NCBI GenBank assembly: GCA_964624795.1 | Contig: CAZUZS010000012.1 | Location: forward strand, 1 to 64,000 | Direction: 5' to 3' | From: CAZUZS01 sp964624795 | GTDB taxonomy: Bacteria; Calditrichota; Calditrichia; RBG-13-44-9 | Length of the DNA: 64,000 bases | Shown: piece after piece, positions 43,207 through 51,149 of the stretch | Numbering within the stretch: the stretch's first letter is position 1 | Layout of the letters: every line of letters starts with the position of its first letter | Program-made: the position numbers and the translations under genes | Notes under the pieces: generated by a model | What the model was told of the DNA's origin: nothing | The model's database searches: none | Seen by the model: only the letters and a program-made list of their open reading frames with translations

Positions 43207-43306
43207 NNNNNNNNNNNNNNNNNNNNNNNNNNNNNNNNNNNNNNNNNNNNNNNNNNNNNNNNNNNNNNNNNNNNNNNNNNNNNNNNNNNNNNNNNNNNNN
43301 NNNNNN
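43207..43306. other. Assembly gap of 100 N
   Basis: One hundred undetermined bases; the round number suggests a scaffold join of unknown true length. Genes on the two sides (sodC and osmC) might not be as close as shown. Confidence 0.99.
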
Positions 43307-43385
43307 TAATGGAAGCACATGAAGCTTTTATGAAGAAAAACAGAGCCGCCGGGCAGAATTTGTGTTGCGTGTTTCTATTGGCAGT

Positions 43386-43814
43386 TCAACCGTTCAGCCT
43401 GGCCTGCAGCTTGATTTCCGCGCCGGTGAGCAGCCTGGATACCGGGCAGTTTGCCTTGGCGGTTTCCGCCTGTTTCAAAAATTCATCTTTCCCTATTCCC
43501 GGAACATCCGCCTCGGTATTCAGCGTGATGTCCTTTATTTTGAACCCATCCTCGGTTTTAACCAGGTTAACTTCGGCGGTGGTGCTAATCCGCCGGGGGG
43601 TAAAACCGGCTTCGGACAGGCCGGCAGCCAGGGCCATGGAAAAACAGCCGGCGTGAGCGGCGCCTATCAACTCCTCCGGGTTGGTTCCCGTACCATCTTC
43701 GAACCGGGAAGCGAATGAATATGGTCCTTCAAATGCTCCGCTGCCCAGTTTCATTTTTCCCGTTCCCTGGATTAAATTACCTTCCCATACGGCAGATGAT
43801 TTGCGTAATGGCAT
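43386..43814 (-). CDS. OsmC/Ohr-family peroxidase-like protein
   Basis: A 142-residue protein of the OsmC subgroup, thiol-dependent peroxidases acting on organic hydroperoxides. The first catalytic Cys is in GAAHAGCFSMALAAGLSEAG (about residue 57) and the second in AKANCPVSRLL (about 122). The N-terminus (AVWEGNLIQGTGKMKLGSGA) is typical of OsmC rather than Ohr. AGAGGAGGG precedes the ATG. It lies near the two sodC genes across the assembly gap, so an oxidative-stress group is likely but depends on the gap being short. Confidence 0.93.
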   Translation of the reverse strand: MPLRKSSAVWEGNLIQGTGKMKLGSGAFEGPYSFASRFEDGTGTNPEELIGAAHAGCFSMALAAGLSEAGFTPRRISTTAEVNLVKTEDGFKIKDITLNTEADVPGIGKDEFLKQAETAKANCPVSRLLTGAEIKLQARLNG

Positions 43815-43891
43815 TTATTTCCCTCCTCTTTTTAATTGTGCGTTTTTTTTAACCCCTGCATGCAGGCCTTGTTGTCCCAGTATTTCATTAA

Positions 43892-43948
43892 CACCGGGAT
43901 TAATCCCGGTGCTAATAAATCTGCCTTGGTTTTAGCCGTTTCAACGGC
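43892..43948. repeat. Palindromic repeat cluster between osmC and tal-pgi, copy B
   Basis: CACCGGGAT-TA-ATCCCGGTG (43892-43911) and GCCGTT-TC-AACGGC (43935-43948). The first is the same palindrome as in copy A (one central base differs), and both copies continue with (G/C)-CTAATA or TTAATA. The second is a variant of the ACCGTT/AACGGT palindrome of copy A. Confidence 0.75.
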
Positions 43949-43984
43949 TTACAAAACAATCTTTCACTATAGATGTAATTGCCG

Positions 43985-46825
43985 TTATTTCAGCAATTCC
44001 GCCAGTTTTTTCAATCCGCCATCAACGTCACTCCCAAGATGGATGCGAATAACCCGCCGCTTGTGATCGTTGAGCGAGCGGTAATCGCCAAGTGCCTTGC
44101 TGCGGTGCAGGGTAGCAAAATCAAATTGTTCACCCGCTATGGGGAGCTTATCCTGTGAATCGGCAGTGAGAATAATGAAGACACCAGTGTTTGCGCCGCC
44201 TTTGTGCAACTGGCCGGTGCTGTGCAGGTAGCGCGGTCCGTAGCCAAGTGTGGTGGCAACTTTCAATTTGTCCCGCAGGCTGTGACGAACCTTTTGCAGC
44301 GCCTCGTGGCGAGCCGGTGTTCGCATCACATAAGAGAGCAGCGCCAGGTAGTCCGGCGATTTAGCCAAAGCAATAAATCCCTGCAGGAATTCTTTGGCCG
44401 AGCTCCGCTCGATTTTTCCAAGCCAACCGGCATTCTCCTGCGCATAAATTGACAAAGCGCCTTCTTCAACCACAGGTTTGCCTTCGTTCAACGCACCCTC
44501 TTTTTTCCATTCATCGAGAAGTATTTTGGTATTGTTTTTGGCCTCCGCCACATTGGGTTCGTCAAACGGATTGATACCGATGATTTTGCCGGCAGTGGCA
44601 GTTGCCAGTTCCCACCGGAAGAACTCGGCACCCAGCGCCAGCTTATCTTTGATCTCAATCCTCACCACCGGATGTCCGGCTTCCTCCAGCGCAGCCAGTT
44701 TCTTTTCGTTTTGCTGATCTTCATCGCCTGCCGCGAAGAGGTAAGCAAATACCCGGTCTGCACTGTAATTTTGTGGATCGGCCAGTGCCTCGCTCTCCAC
44801 GGGAACCAGACCAACACCCTCCTTGCCGGTGCTCTCCGCAATTAGCTGCTCCACCCAGTAGCCAAAAGAATAAATCGATTTGGATAGGACAAAAGTGACT
44901 TTGTCCCTGCCATTCCGTTGCTGCATTCCCAACAGCACGCCCAGACTGACGCCGGGATTGGACTGCGACGGAATAAACGCGCCGCAGCTTATCTTTATCT
45001 GATTGGCATTTTCCAGCAGCTTCCGGATATTTATCCCAATGAGCGCCATCGGCAAAAGCCCAAAGTAAGAGAGTGCTGAGTAGCGGCCGCCGATATCCTG
45101 CGGATTTTCAAATACCCGCCGGAATTTTTTATCCCGCGCAATGCCGACCAGCGGTGTGCCGGGATCGGTTACAGCGACAAAATGATTACCAACCTTCTCA
45201 CCGGCCTTGACTTTTACTTTGTCGTAAAAATATTTGTAGTAGCTGATGGTCTCCGTAGTAGTTCCCGATTTACTTGCAACGATAAAAAGTGTTTTGGTTA
45301 AGTCGACCTGATCTTCAATATTTTTCACAGCTTCCGGATCGGTGCTGTCCAGAACGAGGAGTTGAGGAAATCCATCCGAAGAGCCGAAGGTCTCGCGCGC
45401 CACCTCCGGGCAGAGGCTGCTGCCGCCCATTCCAAGCAGCACCACATGCGAAAATCGGTCGTTTTTGATCTCATTTGCGAATGCGCTGAGTTCGTCAACT
45501 TTTCCAGCGAAATCGTTGACGCTGTTCAGCCACCCCAGCCGGTTGCGAATGGCTTGGGCTTGCTTCTCATCGGATTTCCACAGGTAGGGATCCTTCTCAA
45601 ACACACGGCGCGCAAACTGCTTGTCGTCAAGCGAAACAAATGCCGATTTGGCATCTGTCTTGCCGAAATCAATTTTCTGGCGACCTGCCTTCTTCTCCAG
45701 GTACTTCTGCCGCTGTCCCGCAAGCGTAGTCATCAGCGTATTGTAGGGATCAATAAACTTCTGAATTCCTTCGTTTACCAACTGGAAGTCCGTTACAAAA
45801 TCGATATCGATATCCAGCTTTTTCAGATCATCAAGGATCTGCCGGGCTTCATCCAGTTCTTTCTCTATCGAATTTTCGTAGATTACCCCGTGATCGGCGA
45901 ACGCCGCGATGGTGCTCTCCGGCATGGTGTTCACTGTATCCGGACCGATGAGCGGTTCAACATATTTCACATCGCTGTAAAGCGGGTCTTTGGTGCTGGT
46001 GCTGGCCCACAACGGACGCTGCACCCTTGCGCCCATATCTGCTAATTTTTTCCAGCGATTGCCGCTGAATATTCTTTTGTAACTCACGTACGCCAGCTTG
46101 GCATTCGCAACTGCCACTTTACCCAGCAGGTTTTCCGGGCGGGGCGCATCTCCGTGGCTTGCTTCCGGAATAATGCGGTGCCCGAGCAATTGGTCCACCA
46201 GCACATCGATACGGCTCAGGAAGAAGCTGGCCACCGATCGGACACTCTGGATTGGCTGATCTTCAGCCAGCCTGCGTTCCAATGCTTTGAGATACGCTTC
46301 AGCAACCGCCTCATAGCTGCGGATGGAAAAAAGCAGCGTGATATTGATGTTAATCCCTTCATAAAGCATCTGCTCAATTGCCGGCACGCCGGCCGGCGTT
46401 CCAGGTATTTTGATGAATACATTTGGGCGATTCACGGCTTTGAAAAGGCGCCTCGCTTCGCTCATGGTGCCGTTAGTGTCGTGGCCCAGGTAAGGCGACA
46501 CTTCCAGGCTGACAAATCCATCCACACCCTGTGATGAATCAAAAACCGGCCGCAGAATATCGCACGCATCCTGTACATCTTTTATGGTAAGTGCATCATA
46601 TATTTCATGAACGCTTTTTCCTGCTTCAACCAATTGGGCGATTTGCTCATCATAATCGCTGCTATTCGATATTGCCTTATTGAAAATCGCGGGATTGGAG
46701 GTCATCCCCCTCAATCCCTGTTCGGTGACGCGTTTTTTCAACTCTCCGCTATTTATCATACCTCGGGTTAAATTGTCCAGCCAATAGCTCTGACCGAAGT
46801 TAATGAGCTTGATCAAGGTGTCCAT
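43985..46825 (-). CDS. tal-pgi: Bifunctional transaldolase / glucose-6-phosphate isomerase
   Basis: A 946-residue fusion. Residues ~1-360 are transaldolase: LRGMTSNPAIFNKAI, and the Schiff-base Lys139 in NVFIKIPGTPAGVPAI. Residues ~400-946 are phosphoglucose isomerase: VVLLGMGGSSLCPEVA, then LFIVASKSGTTTETISYYKY and GGRYSALSYFGLLPMA, with a long C-terminal end. The two activities interconvert pentose and hexose phosphates and give glucose-6-phosphate to the Zwf enzyme. GAGGAG lies before the ATG. Downstream of transketolase on the same strand, after a 257-base spacer with a strong palindrome. The frame is continuous across the joint, so this is a true fusion, known from several phyla. Confidence 0.96.
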   Translation of the reverse strand: MDTLIKLINFGQSYWLDNLTRGMINSGELKKRVTEQGLRGMTSNPAIFNKAISNSSDYDEQIAQLVEAGKSVHEIYDALTIKDVQDACDILRPVFDSSQGVDGFVSLEVSPYLGHDTNGTMSEARRLFKAVNRPNVFIKIPGTPAGVPAIEQMLYEGININITLLFSIRSYEAVAEAYLKALERRLAEDQPIQSVRSVASFFLSRIDVLVDQLLGHRIIPEASHGDAPRPENLLGKVAVANAKLAYVSYKRIFSGNRWKKLADMGARVQRPLWASTSTKDPLYSDVKYVEPLIGPDTVNTMPESTIAAFADHGVIYENSIEKELDEARQILDDLKKLDIDIDFVTDFQLVNEGIQKFIDPYNTLMTTLAGQRQKYLEKKAGRQKIDFGKTDAKSAFVSLDDKQFARRVFEKDPYLWKSDEKQAQAIRNRLGWLNSVNDFAGKVDELSAFANEIKNDRFSHVVLLGMGGSSLCPEVARETFGSSDGFPQLLVLDSTDPEAVKNIEDQVDLTKTLFIVASKSGTTTETISYYKYFYDKVKVKAGEKVGNHFVAVTDPGTPLVGIARDKKFRRVFENPQDIGGRYSALSYFGLLPMALIGINIRKLLENANQIKISCGAFIPSQSNPGVSLGVLLGMQQRNGRDKVTFVLSKSIYSFGYWVEQLIAESTGKEGVGLVPVESEALADPQNYSADRVFAYLFAAGDEDQQNEKKLAALEEAGHPVVRIEIKDKLALGAEFFRWELATATAGKIIGINPFDEPNVAEAKNNTKILLDEWKKEGALNEGKPVVEEGALSIYAQENAGWLGKIERSSAKEFLQGFIALAKSPDYLALLSYVMRTPARHEALQKVRHSLRDKLKVATTLGYGPRYLHSTGQLHKGGANTGVFIILTADSQDKLPIAGEQFDFATLHRSKALGDYRSLNDHKRRVIRIHLGSDVDGGLKKLAELLK

Positions 46826-46950
46826 ACTGTCATCTCCTCTATTGCTTGTTTTTTCTTCACAGGATCCTTCGAATTTAATGTAGACATTTAAAAATTATGA
46901 TTATGCCGCTTGCTCAGCAAGACGAATAAATAGTGGCTAGTCAGAACTTT

Positions 46951-47010
46951 AACCCCACCCCCTTGCCCCCTCCCCTAATGCATTAGGGGAGGGAGTTGGG
47001 GGGAAGGGTT
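46951..47010. repeat. C/G-rich palindromic element between tkt and tal-pgi
   Basis: A perfect 13-bp palindrome CCCTCCCCTAATG / CATTAGGGGAGGG (46968-46993) extended imperfectly on both sides, so that one strand is C-rich then G-rich (AACCCCACCCCC... ...GGGGGGAAGGGTT). It sits 70 bases after the tkt stop. It could act as a terminator or RNA barrier, or be a small mobile palindrome. Confidence 0.7.
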
Positions 47011-47082
47011 AAGCATGAAGCCATTCCATATTCTTCGAAATAGATACAATTCGCTGAGCAAAGTACATAATCATTTTAAATA

Positions 47083-49104
47083 TTATTTTCCCACCAGTTT
47101 TTTTGCCCGTTTTACGATATTATCAATAGTAAGGCCATAATGCTCATAGATCTCTTTATATGGCGCACTGGCTCCAAATTTGTCGATACCAATAACATCA
47201 CCGGCATCCCCGGTCCACTCACGCCAGCCCATTGAGGAACCTGCTTCCACCGCCAGGCGCGCTTTCACCCCGGAAGGGAGAATCTCGTCACGATAGGACT
47301 TTGGCTGGTCTTTGAAGAATTCCCAACTGGCCATGCTCACGCATCGCGCATCGATGCCCTCTGCAACAAGCTTTTCCTGCGCCCCAAGAATCAGTTGGAC
47401 CTCGGAACCGCTGGCCATCAAAATTACATCGGGCGACCCCCCCCTCTCTTTGGAAATGACGTAGGCCCCCTTCAAAACACCATCGGCTGCACCAAGCTTG
47501 CGGCGGTCGAAAACCGGCAATTTCTGGCGGGTCAGAACCAGCATGGTTGGCCCTTCCCTGCGCATCATAGCGGCCCGCCAGGCGAAAGCAACCTCATTGG
47601 CATCTGCCGGCCGGATGACATACAAATGCGGCATCGCCCGCAGGGAAGCCAGGTGCTCCACCGGCTGGTGGGTCGGGCCGTCCTCGCCCAGCCCAATCGA
47701 ATCGTGGGTCATCACATAGATGACCGGCAATTCCATTAACGCTGCCAGACGGATAGCCGGACGGGCATAATCGGTAAAGATGAAGAATGTGGAGGCAAAC
47801 GGCCGAATCCCACCGTGAAGCGCAATCCCGGAAGAGGCCGCGCACATATTGAGCTCCCGCACCCCCCAGGCCATATTCCGATTTTCGTACTGTCCCTTTT
47901 CGAAATAGCCGGAATCGTTGATCAGCGTTTTGGTGGAAGGCGCCAAATCACCGCTCCCCCCCATAAACCACGGCACTTTATCGGCCAGGCCGTTGATCAC
48001 CTTGTGGGATGCGTTTCGCGTCGCAACCGGGCCGTCTTCCGGTTTGAACACCGGAATCTGACTGTCCCAGTCTTTTGGCAGCTCACCCTTTAAAGCGGCT
48101 TCGAATTTTTGTGCCAATTCAGGGAATTCACTCTTGTAAGCGGCATATTTCCGTTCCCACTCTTTTTCCCGGATTTTTCCCTGCTCAACCGCTTCGCGCA
48201 TGTGAGCGAATGCTTCATCAGGAACAAGAAATTTCTCATCCCTGGGCCAGCCATAAAATTCCTTCGCCAGAGCAATTTCTTCCTCTCCCAAAGGTGACCC
48301 GTGCGCTTCGGGCGTGTCCTGCATGTTCGGGGCGCCGTACCCGATGTGTGATCGGACGATAATCAGCGATGGCCGATCCTTTTCTTTTTGCGCGCTGGAA
48401 ATCGCAGCCGTAATTGCTTCCAGGTCGTTGGCCTTATCGCCGATATTCTGCACATGCCATTGATAGCCCTCGAAGCGTTTGGCGACATTATCCGAATAGG
48501 TGATCTCTGTATTCCCTTCTATGCTGATGTGGTTGTCATCGTAAAAATAAATCATTTTGCCAAGGCCCAGATGCCCTGCAAGGGAAGCGGCCTCGCTGGA
48601 AGCTCCCTCCATTAAATCTCCGTCACCACAAAACGCATAGGTGTAGTGATCGATAATATTATAGCTTCCCCGGTTGAAAAGTGCTGCCAGGTGCGCCTCG
48701 GCAATTGCCATCCCCACGCCGTTCATAAATCCCTGCCCCAACGGACCGGTAGTAGTTTCAATGCCTGGCGTCAAGCCATACTCCGGGTGACCAGGAGTTT
48801 TGCTGCCCCACTGCCGGAATTTTTTTATATCGTCCAGCGAAAGATCGTAGCCGGTCAAATAGAGCATCGAGTATTGCAGCATGGACGCATGGCCGTTTGA
48901 AAGAACAAAGCGATCCCTGTTTATCCATTTCGGATTTTTAGGATTGAACCGCAGAAAACGCTTCCACAGGACATACGCCAGCGGCGCCAGCGCCATGGGG
49001 GCGCCGGGGTGCCCGGAATTCGCTTTTTGCACCGCATCCATCGACAGGGTTCGAATTGTATTTATTGTTAATTCTTCTATGGACATGTTTTTTAGATTTG
49101 ACAT
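47083..49104 (-). CDS. tkt: Transketolase
   Basis: A 673-residue thiamine-diphosphate enzyme of the non-oxidative pentose phosphate pathway. Landmarks are ANSGHPGAPMALAPLAYVLW (about 25-44), the TPP/Mg motif GDGDLMEGASSEAASLAGHL, and in the pyrimidine-binding half PVIYVMTHDSIGLGEDGPTH and QPVEHLASLRAMP. The ATG at 49104 follows AAAGGTG; a GTG three codons upstream is less likely. It stands just upstream of tal-pgi, so the two non-oxidative enzymes are clustered. Confidence 0.97.
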   Translation of the reverse strand: MSNLKNMSIEELTINTIRTLSMDAVQKANSGHPGAPMALAPLAYVLWKRFLRFNPKNPKWINRDRFVLSNGHASMLQYSMLYLTGYDLSLDDIKKFRQWGSKTPGHPEYGLTPGIETTTGPLGQGFMNGVGMAIAEAHLAALFNRGSYNIIDHYTYAFCGDGDLMEGASSEAASLAGHLGLGKMIYFYDDNHISIEGNTEITYSDNVAKRFEGYQWHVQNIGDKANDLEAITAAISSAQKEKDRPSLIIVRSHIGYGAPNMQDTPEAHGSPLGEEEIALAKEFYGWPRDEKFLVPDEAFAHMREAVEQGKIREKEWERKYAAYKSEFPELAQKFEAALKGELPKDWDSQIPVFKPEDGPVATRNASHKVINGLADKVPWFMGGSGDLAPSTKTLINDSGYFEKGQYENRNMAWGVRELNMCAASSGIALHGGIRPFASTFFIFTDYARPAIRLAALMELPVIYVMTHDSIGLGEDGPTHQPVEHLASLRAMPHLYVIRPADANEVAFAWRAAMMRREGPTMLVLTRQKLPVFDRRKLGAADGVLKGAYVISKERGGSPDVILMASGSEVQLILGAQEKLVAEGIDARCVSMASWEFFKDQPKSYRDEILPSGVKARLAVEAGSSMGWREWTGDAGDVIGIDKFGASAPYKEIYEHYGLTIDNIVKRAKKLVGK

Positions 49105-49203
49105 TATAATCACCTTTTTAGTTTTGAATTACCCGCTCCCGTTTTTTCAGACACAGCATCCGGAAAACCATAAGTTGCGATATCACCACGGCCATTTCAA
49201 AAC

Positions 49204-50139
49204 TCAGCCGTGATCGGGAAAGGGATCTGTGCTTCTAATCATTTGCAGTCCCCGGCTTTTAAATTCCGCAAACTTCTCTTTCGTGATTCTGCTAAAGTCC
49301 ACTTCCGGATGCACAACTGGCGACATGCAGTCCTCCAGAACAAATACTTTCTTCAATTGCTCCGGCTGGTCTTGGAATATTTCCACCAAGTCTTCCGCAG
49401 TCTCCAGAACGCAATGGCTGGCAGCTTCCCCGGCTAAAAAGATAAAATCATACTCCGCAAGCGTTTTAATAAAATCACTGCTCAGCACTCCCTTCGGCTC
49501 ACCCGGTATTTCGATTTCCGGTTTCAGCATCGAGTAATGCTCGGTTTGGGGAATGCTTCCTTTGCGCCACCAGGTGGGCTGCGATTTCCGCGCTACCGAA
49601 TGCCAGAAAACCGCCGACCACAGTTCCGGATCCAGCGCATTGCCAATACCGCCAATCGGGACGTGGTAGGGCCAGATGGTGAGCTTCTTTTTGGCGTCCT
49701 GCTGCAGCCGCTTAACATATTGGACCGACCATTCCTTTTGGAAAACCGGTTTCCATTTTCCATTTTCAATATTTTTTTCCGAAATTATGGCAAAAGGCTC
49801 CGGGTGCTGCCCTTCATCATCTATCCACCAGGCGGGATGAAAAATTTGCAGTGGCAGATGGGAGTCCAACGAGCATGTAATGTGGGTAATTTTCCCGGCA
49901 TTTCGGAAAATGAACCCGATCAGCCGCCTGATATCATTGGCTGCGCCGGGGACAAATAACGTTCCGCCCTGGTGGCAGAAATCCACCTGCATATCCACCA
50001 CCAGCAACAATGTCCTGATTTTATCCGAATCGGCGGGCGGCAGCGCGGCGTTCTCCGCCTGCCCGGCGATTACTGCAACATCCGGGTAAAAGAGCTTGCC
50101 TATTCTCTGCGGGTTATAGTATTCCGGAAATGGCTGCAT
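49204..50139 (-). CDS. Large cysteine hydrolase of the isochorismatase/nicotinamidase superfamily
   Basis: A 311-residue protein, longer than the usual 180-220 residues of the superfamily because of extra segments. The catalytic Asp lies in TLLLVVDMQVDFCHQGGTLF (about 42-61), a Lys candidate follows in the middle region (WWRKGSIPQTEHYSML), and the nucleophilic Cys is in FLAGEAASHCVLETAEDLVE. I choose the ATG at 50139 (MQPFPEYYNPQRIG) with AGGA upstream; a longer frame of 20 more codons has no support. The substrate could be nicotinamide or another amide. It is not obviously an operon member; the neighbouring HPF gene starts the next transcription unit 90 bases away. Confidence 0.8.
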   Translation of the reverse strand: MQPFPEYYNPQRIGKLFYPDVAVIAGQAENAALPPADSDKIRTLLLVVDMQVDFCHQGGTLFVPGAANDIRRLIGFIFRNAGKITHITCSLDSHLPLQIFHPAWWIDDEGQHPEPFAIISEKNIENGKWKPVFQKEWSVQYVKRLQQDAKKKLTIWPYHVPIGGIGNALDPELWSAVFWHSVARKSQPTWWRKGSIPQTEHYSMLKPEIEIPGEPKGVLSSDFIKTLAEYDFIFLAGEAASHCVLETAEDLVEIFQDQPEQLKKVFVLEDCMSPVVHPEVDFSRITKEKFAEFKSRGLQMIRSTDPFPDHG

Positions 50140-50229
50140 TCCTGGGTTTCCTCTGGATCCTGCTTTTTTAAATTTGAAGTCGCGGCAACCACGATTCACA
50201 AAAGGGAAGAGTTATCGTGAATTCCGGGA

Positions 50230-50796
50230 TCACGCTGCCGGCTTATCCACAATCTGGACGGTGCTGGCCTGCGGCCCATTGTCGCCAATTTCTTCCACAA
50301 AACGCACACCGGTGCCGATTTTTAGGCGGCCGAAATCGTTATCCACTACACTGTTCCGGTGAAAATAGATTTCCCGGCTATCAATGGTTCTCAGGAATCC
50401 GTAACCTTCATCTGGGAACAACTGCGCGACAACTGCTCCCGCGATCTGCTCCGGATGGGATTTCATTTCATTGCGCTGCCGTTCGACCAATTCCTGAACC
50501 TGCCGACGGGCTGCATCAAAGGCATCTCGCACAACCCGCGTTAGCGGAACATGCATATCGCCTTCGCCGGATTCGCGGGTGACCACAATTTCGTGGCCGT
50601 GCGGGATACTTATATCCAGCCGCACCCGGAAAGGATTGCCCGATTTCTGGTGCTCCTGCGGTTTATCGATTATCACCCGGCAACTCGTCATATAATCGCA
50701 AATCTTCTCGAGCCGGGATAATTTGTCAGCTACCAGTGTTCTGATATTTTCATCATTTTTGACATTGCGAAATGTCAATTCCAATGGAACTTGCAA
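50230..50796 (-). CDS. HPF/RaiA-like ribosome protein fused to a cold-shock domain
   Basis: A 188-residue fusion. Residues ~1-110 resemble the ribosome hibernation factor HPF/RaiA domain (ELTFRNVKNDENIRTLVADK, CRVIIDKPQEH, VRLDISIPHGHEIVVTRESG). Residues ~120-185 form a cold-shock-like OB fold: GAVVAQLFPDEGYGFLRTID, then REIYFHRNSVVDN with the RNP2-like FH. The protein may bind the ribosomal A-site region under stress, with the CSD adding RNA contact. Translation begins at a TTG (50796) with GGGGAGGT at nine bases; no ATG start is available. It is a single-gene unit. Confidence 0.88.
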   Translation of the reverse strand: MQVPLELTFRNVKNDENIRTLVADKLSRLEKICDYMTSCRVIIDKPQEHQKSGNPFRVRLDISIPHGHEIVVTRESGEGDMHVPLTRVVRDAFDAARRQVQELVERQRNEMKSHPEQIAGAVVAQLFPDEGYGFLRTIDSREIYFHRNSVVDNDFGRLKIGTGVRFVEEIGDNGPQASTVQIVDKPAA

Positions 50797-51149
50797 GAGA
50801 TCTTACCTCCCCTTTTACGAATTATTGTAAATCAAAGACCGAAAGGTCTGTTGTAATTCTGTTGTTGACTTCCAATTTTTATTGCCGTGTTGTCCTTTCT
50901 ATTTCATCCTCCTGATCCCGTTGGATATAAAGGAACAAACTTCTCCTTCCCCAACAAATATCGTTAAATATAAGGAAGTTTTTTCTTTCTGCGAATTAAA
51001 ATCCTGCCAAAATTCACTTCGTTTGCTTTATCCCGGTCGAAGGCTATTTCGTTTGAAATACACTGGCATTCTATCTCAATAAACAGACAACGCGTCTACC
51101 ACCGTCTCTCCCGAGAGAATGGCCGCTTTCCATTTCCAATGCATGAAGT
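50797..51149. other. Intergenic, AT-rich, one small GNRA-loop hairpin
   Basis: About 350 bases between hpf and ftsH (both minus). It contains AGACC-GAAA-GGTCT (50836-50849) close to the hpf ribosome site; on the minus strand this lies in the hpf 5' leader. No gene, repeat copy or strong terminator is visible. Confidence 0.5.

Noticed and set aside
43985..46825. Suspected assembly error joining transaldolase and isomerase genes
   Set aside because: The frame is continuous, both domains are complete, and this fusion is known in several bacterial lineages.
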